A DNA stretch of 64,000 nucleotides from Paenibacillus sp. 1781tsa1 (GTDB lineage Bacteria > Bacillota > Bacilli > Paenibacillales > Paenibacillaceae): the NCBI RefSeq assembly GCF_024159265.1, contig NZ_JAMYWY010000001.1, positions 6,572,001 through 6,636,000 on the forward strand, written 5' to 3'. Of this stretch, positions 53,138-63,705 are shown piece by piece. A program made the translations under genes and the position numbers. Within the stretch, counting starts at the first letter, position 1, and each line of letters starts with the position of its first letter. Under the pieces are notes generated by a model that did not search any database, was not told the DNA's origin, and saw nothing but the letters and a program-made list of their open reading frames with translations.

Positions 53138-53814
53138 TTGGATTTCTCTGCTTGTTGTTAACCGTTGGGATCTATGGGGTAGCCAAACGAATGTATCGTA
53201 ATCTGCCGAAAGTGTATCTGTCTCCGTTGCTCATTACGCCGCTTCTTGTCGTTGGCATATTGCTCGCAACGGGAACGGATTATACCACGTATAGTAGTGG
53301 TGGCAAATGGCTGAGTCTGCTTCTTCAACCGGCCACCGTGGCTTTTGCCGTACCGCTCTACACCTTTTTCCATGTACTCAAAAAACATATTTCCGAGATT
53401 GTCTTCAGTGTCATGACAGGCTCGGTGGTTGCGGTGCTGTCTTCGGCCCTGCTTGCCAAATGGCTGCAACTGGATTCAGGACTGATCCATAGCTTGATCC
53501 CGCGTTCCATTACAACTCCAATTGCGATGAACGTATCCGCAACGATTGGGGGAATTCCGGCAATTACCGCAGTTTTTGTTATTATGACCGGCCTGCTCGG
53601 GGTGATTATGGGACCTTCTATCGTCAAGATGCTGCGCATCGATGGGGAGATTGCACGAGGCACACTGTTTGGAACCGGTGCCCATGGCACAGGGACATCC
53701 AAGGCGTTTGAACTGAGTTCCCTGACAGGTACCATCTCTAGCATCTCCATGGTGCTCGCTGCATTATTCACTTTAGCCGTTGCACCTATCCTTTCCAAAC
53801 TTATTTTCCCATAA
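53134..53814 (+). CDS. cidB: CidB/LrgB-family membrane protein
   Basis: A 226-residue partner of CidA with about seven membrane segments. Conserved blocks are PATVAFAVPLYTFF, LIPRSITTPIAMNVSATIGG and GTGAHGTGTSKAFEL, standard for LrgB/CidB. The ATG overlaps the cidA stop (ATGA), so the two are translated together. Expression should depend on the divergent LysR protein. Confidence 0.92.
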   Translation: MIGFLCLLLTVGIYGVAKRMYRNLPKVYLSPLLITPLLVVGILLATGTDYTTYSSGGKWLSLLLQPATVAFAVPLYTFFHVLKKHISEIVFSVMTGSVVAVLSSALLAKWLQLDSGLIHSLIPRSITTPIAMNVSATIGGIPAITAVFVIMTGLLGVIMGPSIVKMLRIDGEIARGTLFGTGAHGTGTSKAFELSSLTGTISSISMVLAALFTLAVAPILSKLIFP

Positions 53815-53919
53815 TAGATGGAATTATCCCACTTTTTTGAAATATTATTGTTGTATTAAAGCCCTTTCTTCCTTACAATAAGGACAGGTTTTAATTGTGA
53901 ATATTGCGGGGGAGATGCG

Positions 53920-54438
53920 ATGAAAAGAACCGGAATGAAGAGATCTCTGGACCGTCTTGGACGAATTGTCCTTCCCAAAGAAATGCGGGATACGATGGAA
54001 ATCCATATCGGCGATCCGCTTGAGTTTTTCATTGAAGGGAAAGAGTTGATTTTAAGAAAGTACAAATCAACATTATGTATTTTTTGCGGTGATGTAGACA
54101 CGGAAATGTATTTCAAAGAACAATTCATCTGCCGGACTTGTGCAATTCAATTAAAACACCCGGATGACTCTCCCGACTGGTTCGTACCTCAGAACAAACA
54201 GGCTCCTGCACCCGTGGAGCGTCCTGCTACCAAATCCGCCCCTGTCTCATCTCCCGCTAGGGAAGAAGGGACCACAGCTGACAACCAAGAATACCCGGAC
54301 CTGCGGCCAAAGACGGCACGCATGCTGCAACAGATGAAAGAAATTGTTGAACAGAATCCTGGTTTGGCTCAACAGCAAATTGCGGAAAAGCTTGGCATTA
54401 GCCAAGGACGCGTCTCTCAATTAAAAAAGTTACTATAA
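53920..54438 (+). CDS. AbrB-type regulator with zinc-ribbon and C-terminal HTH
   Basis: A 172-residue three-part protein. Residues 1-50 are a SpoVT/AbrB domain (MKRSLDRLGRIVLPKEMRDT and LEFFIEGKELILRKY). Residues 53-75 hold two CxxC pairs (CIFCG and CRTCA) that can bind zinc. After a Pro/Ala-rich linker, residues 130-172 are a helix-turn-helix ending AQQQIAEKLGISQGRVSQLK. AbrB itself lacks the last two parts. The ATG follows GGGGGAGATGCG. It is monocistronic with its own terminator. Likely a transition-state-type regulator; targets unknown. Confidence 0.82.
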   Translation: MKRTGMKRSLDRLGRIVLPKEMRDTMEIHIGDPLEFFIEGKELILRKYKSTLCIFCGDVDTEMYFKEQFICRTCAIQLKHPDDSPDWFVPQNKQAPAPVERPATKSAPVSSPAREEGTTADNQEYPDLRPKTARMLQQMKEIVEQNPGLAQQQIAEKLGISQGRVSQLKKLL

Positions 54439-54507
54439 TCAAAATGGCATTTGATCATTTATAGTCAGAAGACCTTCCAATTTAGGAAGTCCCGCTGCAA
54501 GAGAACC

Positions 54508-54536
54508 CGTTGTTTTTCGTGGGTTCTTCTTTTTTT
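54508..54536 (+). terminator. Terminator of the AbrB-type gene
   Basis: AGAACCC and GGGTTCT arms form a hairpin followed by TCTTTTTTT, about 70 bases after the stop. Confidence 0.8.
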
Positions 54537-54630
54537 ATATAAAATCCATTCAACCATAAAAAAGATGACCTATGCTCATCTGCAGCGGCCATCTCATGAT
54601 ATCGTTTCAAATCTTCTATTTATCTCTCAC

Positions 54631-55011
54631 TTATACCTGAATCGCATCCATCTGGCCTTCTTCTTCCGCTTCCAATCTGCGCATGCCCACAATCAGGACA
54701 ATAATGTTAGCTACCAACAACACAGCCGGGAATGGAACCGCAGCATATTGTGCATAGATTAGATGACTTCCCACGGCTCCAATTAGAATGAATGTCAGTA
54801 TGCCAGAAGCCAGGATACGAGTCCGTGGAATCAGCAGCCCGACTGCACTAAGCAATTCGGCAGCGCCGAGCAGATACATGGTCCATGTTGGATAAGAGAA
54901 ACTCTCGAATGTCTGAATCATCATGTCTGCTCCACTAATTTTATTAACCCCCGTGATGACAAACACACCTGCAAGCACAACCAAAAAAATATAACCCAAA
55001 ATTTTGTTCAT
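54631..55011 (-). CDS. DoxX-family membrane protein
   Basis: A 126-residue protein with four membrane helices and DoxX family signatures: VFVITGVNKISG near the N-terminus and LLGAAELLSAVGLLIPRTR in the middle. DoxX-like proteins are linked to redox stress and sulfur or quinone chemistry. ATG at 55011 lies eight bases after AGGAGG; longer in-frame starts lack support. It is divergent from the HxlR regulator, a common arrangement in which thiol- or quinone-responsive HxlR controls a DoxX gene. Confidence 0.83.
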   Translation of the reverse strand: MNKILGYIFLVVLAGVFVITGVNKISGADMMIQTFESFSYPTWTMYLLGAAELLSAVGLLIPRTRILASGILTFILIGAVGSHLIYAQYAAVPFPAVLLVANIIVLIVGMRRLEAEEEGQMDAIQV

Positions 55012-55190
55012 ATGTAGATCCTCCTGTGACAAATTATATGTTCCTACTATGTAATGATTATTTTTGCTGTACATTGTAAAAAAAGAATCTATGTAAAAGT
55101 TCCCACAGGGTCACTCTGTTTTCAACCGTTCAGCCCAGTTCAATTTTCAAAATAGTACGCGTTCATATTATACGTATTATTTATCACCAA

Positions 55191-55245
55191 CTTACTTTTA
55201 TGAAGTTAGTATATAATAATAATATAATTTCTTCAAGTAATTTTT
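55191..55245. promoter_or_regulatory. Candidate HxlR-controlled region in the doxX/hxlR gap
   Basis: TTACTTTTATGAAGTTAGTA is followed by a TATAAT hexamer (55223-55228) and TTCAAGTAATTTTT. A second region with the same blocks at the same spacing lies at 62145-62199. TTAC...GTAA half-sites resemble YodB/CatR-type operators. Confidence 0.45.
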
Positions 55246-55405
55246 CACCGTATGATGTATAATACATACAAAAGGTATGTTACAGTATATTTTGTAGTAA
55301 CCCTCATTTCATTTACTTGAATGTTCTACCATTCCAAGAGTGGCCGAAACCATGTCCTTTCATATACAACTGCGTAGAAAATGATCTTGAATCGAGGTGA
55401 ATACG

Positions 55406-55741
55406 TTGAAACTGAGAAAAGCAAAAGCACCAAGTCCCTGTATGATCACTCAGGCGATAGACATCATAGGCAAGAAATGGGTACTGTTAATCATGTACCA
55501 ACTGTTGTCCGGACCCAAACGGTTCACGGAGCTTGAAGCAGAGATGGCGATCAGTGGACGACTTTTATCGGAGAGATTGAAGGAAATGGAGACGGAAGGT
55601 ATCGTAACCCGGCATATGTTTCCGGAGATTCCTCCTCGTGTAGAGTATGAATTAACACCCAAAGGTAGAGCGATTGAACCTGTCATTGATCAGATCTACA
55701 GCTGGTCTTCCGACTGGTTGAAACAACAGAAATCCGAGTAA
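55406..55741 (+). CDS. HxlR-family transcriptional regulator
   Basis: A 111-residue winged-helix protein. The family core is intact: PSPCMITQAIDIIGKKWVLL with Cys12 near the N-terminus, LSGPKRFTELEAEMAISGRL and VEYELTPKGRAIEPVI. The single N-terminal Cys corresponds to the redox-sensing Cys of YodB/HypR relatives. TTG at 55406 is preferred because GAGGTG lies six bases before it; an in-frame GTG three codons earlier overlaps that site. It is divergent from doxX. Confidence 0.85.
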   Translation: MKLRKAKAPSPCMITQAIDIIGKKWVLLIMYQLLSGPKRFTELEAEMAISGRLLSERLKEMETEGIVTRHMFPEIPPRVEYELTPKGRAIEPVIDQIYSWSSDWLKQQKSE

Positions 55742-55783
55742 TGTGAATTGCCGTTCCATTCATCTCCACTCGACACAAATACG

Positions 55784-55832
55784 CCTGAATCAGGCTGATC
55801 TGCCGATCAGTTTCCGATTCAGGCGTATTTAT
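55784..55832. terminator. Bidirectional terminator between hxlR and the oxidoreductase
   Basis: ATACGCCTGAATC and GATTCAGGCGTAT form a stem with an inner CTGATC/GATCAG hairpin. T-rich and A-rich flanks serve both convergent genes. Confidence 0.85.
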
Positions 55833-55849
55833 ATTACGTTCAACTTTGA

Positions 55850-56854
55850 TTAATGAGAGAGATGCTTTGAGGGCTGAAGCTTGACAGGCAGACCGGAATC
55901 AGCCGATGCCAACGCCGCTGTCGTAATCTCCTGTGTACGGCAGGCATCCGCATAATCGGACAGGATTCGTGAACGGTCCCCGGTACGCAGGGCATGAATG
56001 AACGCTTCATTCTCACGCTCGTATGGATTAGGTCCTGCAGAAATCTCCAGGCCTGCCATCGCATGTGTTGCGGCACTTGGCAGAAGCAAACGTTCTGGTG
56101 TCCAGTCCCACACACCTGCATCCGTGTAGAATTGAAGCCCTGCGCCGCCCTCCCCGTCTGGCAACAGACAGGTATTGGCGATGCTTGCAATCGCTCCACT
56201 TTCCAGCTTGAGTGTCACATTCGCCACATCAGCAACGCTGACATGCTCATGTTTCTCATGCATGCTTCGCTGAGCTGCTACAGCATATACCTCCGTAACT
56301 TCTCCTGCACAATACCGAAGCAAGTCTACAATATGTGTAGTCTGCTCTACGAATTGTCCTCCAGAACCGTCCTGACGCCGCCACCAGGCAACCCCTGGCA
56401 TTCCGCCCATCCAGCGGCCAAGAGCCATGCCGACCGTCTGTTCTTTCATCGCTTGTTGCAGTACTTGAGCAGCCTCCTGATAACGGAAATGGTATCCGAC
56501 AGAGGTTAACAATCCGCTCTTTTGCACCTGATCCAACACCTGACGCGGCACGTCCATTCCGGTGCTCAAAGGTTTCTCCACCAGGAATGGAATACCGCGG
56601 CGGATTAATTCGGACTCTATCGATCCGTGAGACATCGGAGGCACACAGATATACACCGCATCCAGCTTCTCACCATCCAGCATATGTTCAAGTTCCCCGT
56701 AACCAACAGCATCATAGACAGAGGCCATAGCCTCTGCCTTTTCCAACGTTGTTCCACAGACACTCGCGACACGAACACCTTCCATCCGTGCGAGAATATC
56801 CGCGTGCACCTTACTGAACCAGCCTGTTCCAATGATTCCGATCTGTAATGTCAT
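55850..56854 (-). CDS. Gfo/Idh/MocA-family oxidoreductase
   Basis: A 334-residue NAD(P)-dependent dehydrogenase. The Rossmann motif GIIGTGWFSKVHADIL is at the N-terminus and EKPLSTG carries the conserved Lys near residue 95. The C-terminal domain is of the usual alpha/beta type with GGQFVEQTTHIVDLLRY. Such enzymes oxidise sugars, inositols or related polyols. No sugar operon is next to it, so the substrate cannot be given. Confidence 0.85.
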   Translation of the reverse strand: MTLQIGIIGTGWFSKVHADILARMEGVRVASVCGTTLEKAEAMASVYDAVGYGELEHMLDGEKLDAVYICVPPMSHGSIESELIRRGIPFLVEKPLSTGMDVPRQVLDQVQKSGLLTSVGYHFRYQEAAQVLQQAMKEQTVGMALGRWMGGMPGVAWWRRQDGSGGQFVEQTTHIVDLLRYCAGEVTEVYAVAAQRSMHEKHEHVSVADVANVTLKLESGAIASIANTCLLPDGEGGAGLQFYTDAGVWDWTPERLLLPSAATHAMAGLEISAGPNPYERENEAFIHALRTGDRSRILSDYADACRTQEITTAALASADSGLPVKLQPSKHLSH

Positions 56855-56922
56855 GGATGTAATCCCCTCTCTATGTTACACGCTTACATGTTCCATTCGA
56901 CTCTCGATCTTGAAATCCTGCC

Positions 56923-58581
56923 TCAGATTTTGCCGGATGCTTCCAGCAACAGCTGATCCAGTTCCTGTGTATGTTTAACCTCTTCCTCTTCAGACCAGTT
57001 CAAACGACCTGCCATATACGAGATAACCGCTGTTTTATAGCGACGAACTTCATCAATACGGAAGAATAAATCACCTGTTCTTCGTACCAAAAAATCAGAC
57101 GGAGTTACAGCCATCTCTTCATCAATCGCGTAACTTAACATCAACAATAGCTCCTGTGGCATGCCATGAAGCTCGGACTTGGTGCGTGGATCGGGCATTC
57201 GCTCATATAGTGCCTCCACATTGGAACCATACGTGCGGACCAGTCGCTCCGCAGCAGGTCGAGCAAGTCCCAAGGCAACACCATCCTTGATCTTGCGCTC
57301 CGCGTACGATACAAATCCAGCCGAACCCCCTACGTCACCGCCAGAGATGGGCATCTTTTTTGTTACACAAGGGCCTATGGGATGTCCACTCTCCTGCTCC
57401 ATCTGGCGTGCGACCAGATCAACGACCATCTCTGCCATTTTACGGTATCCGGTTAACTTGCCCCCGGCAATCGTAATCAGATTGGAATCAGAGACCCAGA
57501 CTTCATCTTTACGTGAAATTTCGGAAGGATTCTTGCCTTCCTCATGAATGAGTGGACGCACACCCGCCCATCCTGATTCCACGTCCTCGGTACCAATGTG
57601 CACATCTGGAAACATGCCATTGATTGCATCAATCACATAATCGCGATCCGAGTCGGAAATTTGCGGGTGTGCAGGATCGTCCTGATATACGGTGTCGGTT
57701 GTTCCGACATAGGTTTTGCCATCACGTGGGACTGCAAACACCATTCGACCATCTGGTGTATCAAAATAGACGGCCTGCCTCAATGGGAATCGTTCACCAT
57801 CAAAGACCAAATGAATGCCTTTGGTCATCTGGAGCGTTTTACCCTGGCGTGAGCCATCCAATTCCCGCAGACCGTCCACCCATGGACCGGAAGCGTTGAT
57901 CACCTTGCTTGCTTTCAGCGTATAGGTCTGCCCATCGATCTGATCCATGGCCTGAATACCTGTAATTTGGCCATCCTCCTTCAGGAAACCTATCGCCTTG
58001 ACGTAGTTCACTGCCTGTGCCCCACGTTTGACAGCTTCTTTCAACACTTCAATGGTGAGCCTGGCATCGTCAGTGCGATACTCCACATAGAGTCCACCAC
58101 CCAACAATCCCTGTTTGCGTAATAAAGGTTCACTATCTGACACCGCTCCAGCATTCAACATTTGGCGTCGTTCACTGCGCTTCACCCCGGCGAGCCGATC
58201 ATACACCATCAGTCCAATGGATGTGCTGAATCGGCCGAACGTACCTGCCGTATAGATCGGTAACAACATCGGTTCCGGTGTTGTCACATGTGGCCCATTC
58301 TCATAAACGACAGCCCGCTCCCGTCCTACCTCAGCAACCATTTTCACTTCATATTGCTTCAGATAACGTAATCCGCCATGGACAAGTTTGGTCGAACGAC
58401 TGGATGTACCTGCTGCAAAATCCTGCATTTCTACAAGCGCTGTCTTCAATCCGCGTGAAACGGCATCCAATGCAATCCCTGCGCCTGTAATCCCCCCGCC
58501 AATAATCAATATGTCAAAATGTGCATTCATCATGCTTTGCAAATATTCGGTCCGGTATGCTGACGAGAACGTATTTGTCAT
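56923..58581 (-). CDS. glpD: Aerobic glycerol-3-phosphate dehydrogenase
   Basis: A 552-residue FAD enzyme oxidising glycerol 3-phosphate to dihydroxyacetone phosphate and passing electrons to quinone. The FAD-binding motif DILIIGGGITGAGIALDAV is near residue 20, SSRSTKLVHGGLRYLKQYE is the family block and AGGKLTGYRKMAE lies near residue 370. ATG at 58581 follows GGGAGGTTCAAGA; the open frame extends upstream into the leader. It has its own promoter and a leader terminator, placing it under GlpP control. Confidence 0.94.
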   Translation of the reverse strand: MTNTFSSAYRTEYLQSMMNAHFDILIIGGGITGAGIALDAVSRGLKTALVEMQDFAAGTSSRSTKLVHGGLRYLKQYEVKMVAEVGRERAVVYENGPHVTTPEPMLLPIYTAGTFGRFSTSIGLMVYDRLAGVKRSERRQMLNAGAVSDSEPLLRKQGLLGGGLYVEYRTDDARLTIEVLKEAVKRGAQAVNYVKAIGFLKEDGQITGIQAMDQIDGQTYTLKASKVINASGPWVDGLRELDGSRQGKTLQMTKGIHLVFDGERFPLRQAVYFDTPDGRMVFAVPRDGKTYVGTTDTVYQDDPAHPQISDSDRDYVIDAINGMFPDVHIGTEDVESGWAGVRPLIHEEGKNPSEISRKDEVWVSDSNLITIAGGKLTGYRKMAEMVVDLVARQMEQESGHPIGPCVTKKMPISGGDVGGSAGFVSYAERKIKDGVALGLARPAAERLVRTYGSNVEALYERMPDPRTKSELHGMPQELLLMLSYAIDEEMAVTPSDFLVRRTGDLFFRIDEVRRYKTAVISYMAGRLNWSEEEEVKHTQELDQLLLEASGKI

Positions 58582-58621
58582 TCTTGAACCTCCCATTGAT
58601 TCCTTAGTGTTTCCGTAAAAA

Positions 58622-58675
58622 AACAAAAAAAAGGACCACGTCATTCGCTCAGCAATTGCTGAGCGGCACGTGGTC
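58622..58675 (-). terminator. Leader terminator upstream of glpD (predicted GlpP antitermination site)
   Basis: GGACCACGT (58632-58640) pairs with ACGTGGTCC (58667-58675) around a perfect 20-bp inner palindrome CGCTCAGCAATTGCTGAGCG. On the minus strand it is followed by eight T residues. It is located between the glpD promoter and start codon, where the Bacillus glpD leader has its GlpP-regulated terminator. Confidence 0.85.
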
Positions 58676-58715
58676 CCTCCCGATCTCCAGACATCATTTT
58701 TTAACTTGTGCCTTT

Positions 58716-58744
58716 ATCCTATCACAGATTTTTCACGGCGTGAA
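58716..58744 (-). promoter_or_regulatory. glpD promoter
   Basis: On the minus strand TTCACG (58739-58744) and TAGGAT (58716-58721) are separated by 17 bases. The terminator hairpin begins about 40 bases downstream. The remaining 58745-58981 contains no gene. Confidence 0.6.
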
Positions 58745-58981
58745 GTCCTGAAATGACACATTATTCAAAAAATATTCAAAAACTCGTTCTGCCAAAGGAT
58801 GGAATTTTAAATTAATCCACTAACCTTGTTTTTTTCCTTATAGTGGGTATATGTTTTGGCTACTCCAGGAAGAATAACCCTGTAAATCATGCATCATTTT
58901 CCACCAGTAAATATCATTTATAACATATGTTTAGTTAAAAAGTACAAATACCCACACCAAGGAATATTCATTTCATTTCTT

Positions 58982-61067
<2,086 letters not shown>

Positions 61068-61101
61068 CTTCGTTCCTCCCGCATTCATCAGATGCCTATA
61101 T

Positions 61102-61129
61102 TGTATAATCCGTCCAGTGAGAACGGCAA
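61102..61129 (-). promoter_or_regulatory. Promoter of glpPK
   Basis: TTGCCG (61124-61129) and TATACA (61102-61107) with a 16-base spacer on the minus strand, about 35 bases before the GTG start. It lies after the ribA-side terminator. Confidence 0.5.
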
Positions 61130-61183
61130 GCCATTCCGTAAATCAGGAAAATCTGGTTGCTTGCCGGGTATCAAGATCACACC

Positions 61184-61231
61184 AAAAAGCCGTTGCTGTA
61201 TTTCTCCTTAATGGAGAGTACAACAACGGCT
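61184..61231 (-). terminator. Terminator of the GTP cyclohydrolase II gene
   Basis: AGCCGTTG (61188-61195) pairs with CAACGGCT (61224-61231) with an inner TCTCC/GGAGA stem. T residues follow on the minus strand. It is about 35 bases after the ribA stop; a role as a leader for glpP is possible but the glpP promoter appears to lie after it. Confidence 0.75.
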
Positions 61232-61264
61232 ACCCAGTTAATCGTGCCCTTTAATGAATCATCA

Positions 61265-62032
61265 TTAAGCCTGTGCATGCGGAAGCAGCGTCTCTGCCCC
61301 GGCCCAGCCATCATTTTCTGCCAAGTGACCGGAACGGTTCACTTTGGTCTGCAGATATTTTTCATTGAACGCAGAGCGGTCTCCCCACAGCGGGACACGT
61401 CCGCCCACATTCAATCCCGCTTCCTGCAAGGCAGCCAGCTTCCGCGGATTATTGGTAATCAATGTTACCGGTGCGGAGCGAAGCGCACGCAACACTGCAA
61501 TTGCATCGTCATAATTACGAGCATCGTCCGTAAATCCAAGCTGCAAGTTCGCATCTACCGTATCCAGACCTTCTTCTTGCAAAATGTACGCCATCGCTTT
61601 GCTGAACAGACCGATGCCACGTCCCTCATGGTTCGCAAGATAGAACAGGGCACCTGCTCCGTGAGCAGCGATCATTTTCATGGATTGCTCCAACTGGAAA
61701 CCGCAATCACAGCGTTTGCTGCCAAAGATGTCGCCTGTATGACAGATGCTGTGCATCCGAATTAATGCTTCTTGTGCGTCGGCAAAATCGCCATAGACCA
61801 GAACACTGGATTGTTGACGCTCTGCCAGTTCAGCAGCAGCTAGGGATTCAATTAACTCGCCGCTCTCCATCGCTTTGTCCGATTTCATCCAGCTATACCA
61901 CTGAAATGTCTTGGTCTCCCCATCGAGGTTAACCGGAAGCTTGATCGGTCCCACCAGGTATATAAACTCTTTTCCACTCGGAAAAGTCTGAATTTTGGGG
62001 GCAAGCAGTTGAATAATATGTGAATTGATCAT
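61265..62032 (-). CDS. ribA: GTP cyclohydrolase II (stand-alone RibA)
   Basis: A 255-residue enzyme opening the GTP ring in the first step of riboflavin synthesis. The zinc site CHTGDIFGSKRCDCG has the three Cys in normal spacing, and NHEGRGIGL plus LGFTDDARNYDDAIAVL are active-site blocks. It lacks the RibB (DHBP synthase) domain that Bacillus RibA carries, and there are no rib genes or FMN riboswitch nearby. It is therefore probably a second, specialised copy. The first 60 residues are unlike the catalytic domain. Confidence 0.9.
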   Translation of the reverse strand: MINSHIIQLLAPKIQTFPSGKEFIYLVGPIKLPVNLDGETKTFQWYSWMKSDKAMESGELIESLAAAELAERQQSSVLVYGDFADAQEALIRMHSICHTGDIFGSKRCDCGFQLEQSMKMIAAHGAGALFYLANHEGRGIGLFSKAMAYILQEEGLDTVDANLQLGFTDDARNYDDAIAVLRALRSAPVTLITNNPRKLAALQEAGLNVGGRVPLWGDRSAFNEKYLQTKVNRSGHLAENDGWAGAETLLPHAQA

Positions 62033-62142
62033 TGTCGTTCCTCCTGTTTAGGCCAACTTGTCTGTTGATTGATTCGCATCCAGAGCGAAAATGGATCACT
62101 CGGATATTATATAGTACGTATCTATATTATTCTCATCATCAT

Positions 62143-62215
62143 TAGTTACTTTATGTAAGTTAGTTTAGAATAAAAATTATAATGTGTCAAGTAACTTTTA
62201 TTTTTAAAGTAACTA
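62143..62215. promoter_or_regulatory. Inverted repeats and shared HxlR-like motif between ribA and the sugar ABC operon
   Basis: TAGTTACTTT (62143-62152) and AAAGTAACTA (62206-62215) are perfect inverted repeats enclosing AAGTTAGT, TATAAT (62178-62183) and TCAAGTAACTTTT. The section 62145-62199 aligns without gaps to 55191-55245 next to hxlR, with identical AAGTTAGT and TCAAGTAA blocks at the same spacing. Confidence 0.5.
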
Positions 62216-62355
62216 CCCAATTTATGTTACGCAATGGACACAAATATGTGTTTCATTTCAGGAATATTGGGTATGAGTTTATAAACTGCTCATACACTAA
62301 AGTTGTAGTCCAAAGCACTTCATGCCTCGAACTTAACGATGAGGGGGTAATACAC

Positions 62356-63630
62356 ATGATCCGCCGGAAAAGAACATGCTGGACAGCCATACTGATGGTC
62401 TGCGTCCTGCTCATAAGCGGATGCTCCATCTGGCCCGGACAGGACGATTCAGCGAACAACAAAAAGGTAACGCTTACATTATGGTACTGGAACCGTTCCA
62501 TTGATGATAAGTTGATTGCCAGGGCTAAAGAAAAGTTCCCCAATATCGAACTGACAGCTCAGAAAATCGGCGGTGATTTCAAAGCAAAACTCAAAACAAC
62601 ACTCGCTGCACGCTCAGGTGAGCCAGACATTGTGGCACTGAACGACTGGATCATGGAGCTATTCCCCAGTGAGGACCGTTTCTATAATCTGTATGATCTC
62701 GGCGCAGGAGATATTGAAGACCAATATCTGCCGTGGAAATGGAAGCAAGGCGTTACGCCAAATGGACAGATGATCGGATTCCCCATGGATACGGGACCGA
62801 CAGCCCTCTTCTACCGAGAAGATCTTTTCAAGGAGGCCGGATTGCCATCTGATCCTGAAGACGTTACACGTCAGATGAACAGCTGGGATGCCTATGCTGC
62901 TGCCGGAGAAAAGATCAAGGAAAAATTCGGTGGAAAGGTGTTTCTGACCGACAATATTGCAACCGTTTACAATCAGGTCTTATCGCAGTCTGCGGAGCGT
63001 TATTTCCGCCCGGATGGGTCCTTTATCGGTATGGATTCCCCTACTGTGCGCAAGAGCTGGGATACGGCCGTTGCCTTTAAAGAGAAAGGCCTGCTTGCCA
63101 ATGCAGATGGCTGGACTCCGGGCTGGAACGCAGCGATGAATAACGGTGAAGTCGCCTCGTTCGTGGGTGCTGTCTGGATGAAGCAAGTCCTTCAGGAAGC
63201 TGCCCCGGATACATCCGGGAAGTGGCGGGTGGCTCGGGCTCCGGGAGGGGATGGCAACAACGGGGGATCATTCCTGTCTATCCTGAAGTCGAGTGAACAT
63301 CCTCAGGAAGCTTTTGAACTGGTTCGCTGGCTGCAAAGTCCCGAGAATCAGTTGGAGCAATATCAGACATTGAACCTGTTCCCTTCCGCACCAGGTGTAT
63401 TTGACGACCCTGCCATGAAAGAGAAGGAACCCTTCTTCGGCGGGCAGGCGACCGGTCCTGTATTTGCCGAATCGGCACAGCAAGTGCCGGATGCTTTTTT
63501 TGGTGAAAGATACCCCTCTGTACACAACATTATTACGCGAAGGCTGAATGATATCGCGAAGCAAAATGCCAATCCACAGCAGGTTTGGACGGATACGGTA
63601 CACCGCGTTGAGCGGGAATTGCAGCGGTGA
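62356..63630 (+). CDS. Sugar ABC transporter substrate-binding lipoprotein
   Basis: A 424-residue extracellular binding protein of the carbohydrate (family 1) type. The signal peptide ends in the lipobox LLISGC. The mature chain begins LTLWYWNRSIDDKLIARAKE and has the family blocks FPMDTGPTALFYREDLF, VASFVGAVWMKQVLQE and EAFELVRWLQSPENQLEQYQ. ATG at 62356 follows GAGGGGGTAATACAC; the open frame starts 58 codons earlier without a ribosome binding site. It is the first gene of a sugar uptake operon; the sugar is unknown. Confidence 0.87.
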   Translation: MIRRKRTCWTAILMVCVLLISGCSIWPGQDDSANNKKVTLTLWYWNRSIDDKLIARAKEKFPNIELTAQKIGGDFKAKLKTTLAARSGEPDIVALNDWIMELFPSEDRFYNLYDLGAGDIEDQYLPWKWKQGVTPNGQMIGFPMDTGPTALFYREDLFKEAGLPSDPEDVTRQMNSWDAYAAAGEKIKEKFGGKVFLTDNIATVYNQVLSQSAERYFRPDGSFIGMDSPTVRKSWDTAVAFKEKGLLANADGWTPGWNAAMNNGEVASFVGAVWMKQVLQEAAPDTSGKWRVARAPGGDGNNGGSFLSILKSSEHPQEAFELVRWLQSPENQLEQYQTLNLFPSAPGVFDDPAMKEKEPFFGGQATGPVFAESAQQVPDAFFGERYPSVHNIITRRLNDIAKQNANPQQVWTDTVHRVERELQR

Positions 63631-63705
63631 GTATAGATTACAGCGTTATCCTGATTACTGGTCCTGGTTTCATGTGGTCTCGTTATTCGCAAAGGAGGAA
63701 TTCAT

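Noticed and set aside
61184-61231. GlpP-controlled leader of glpP
   Set aside because: The hairpin is close behind ribA, and a better promoter for glpP lies after it, so it is more simply the ribA terminator.
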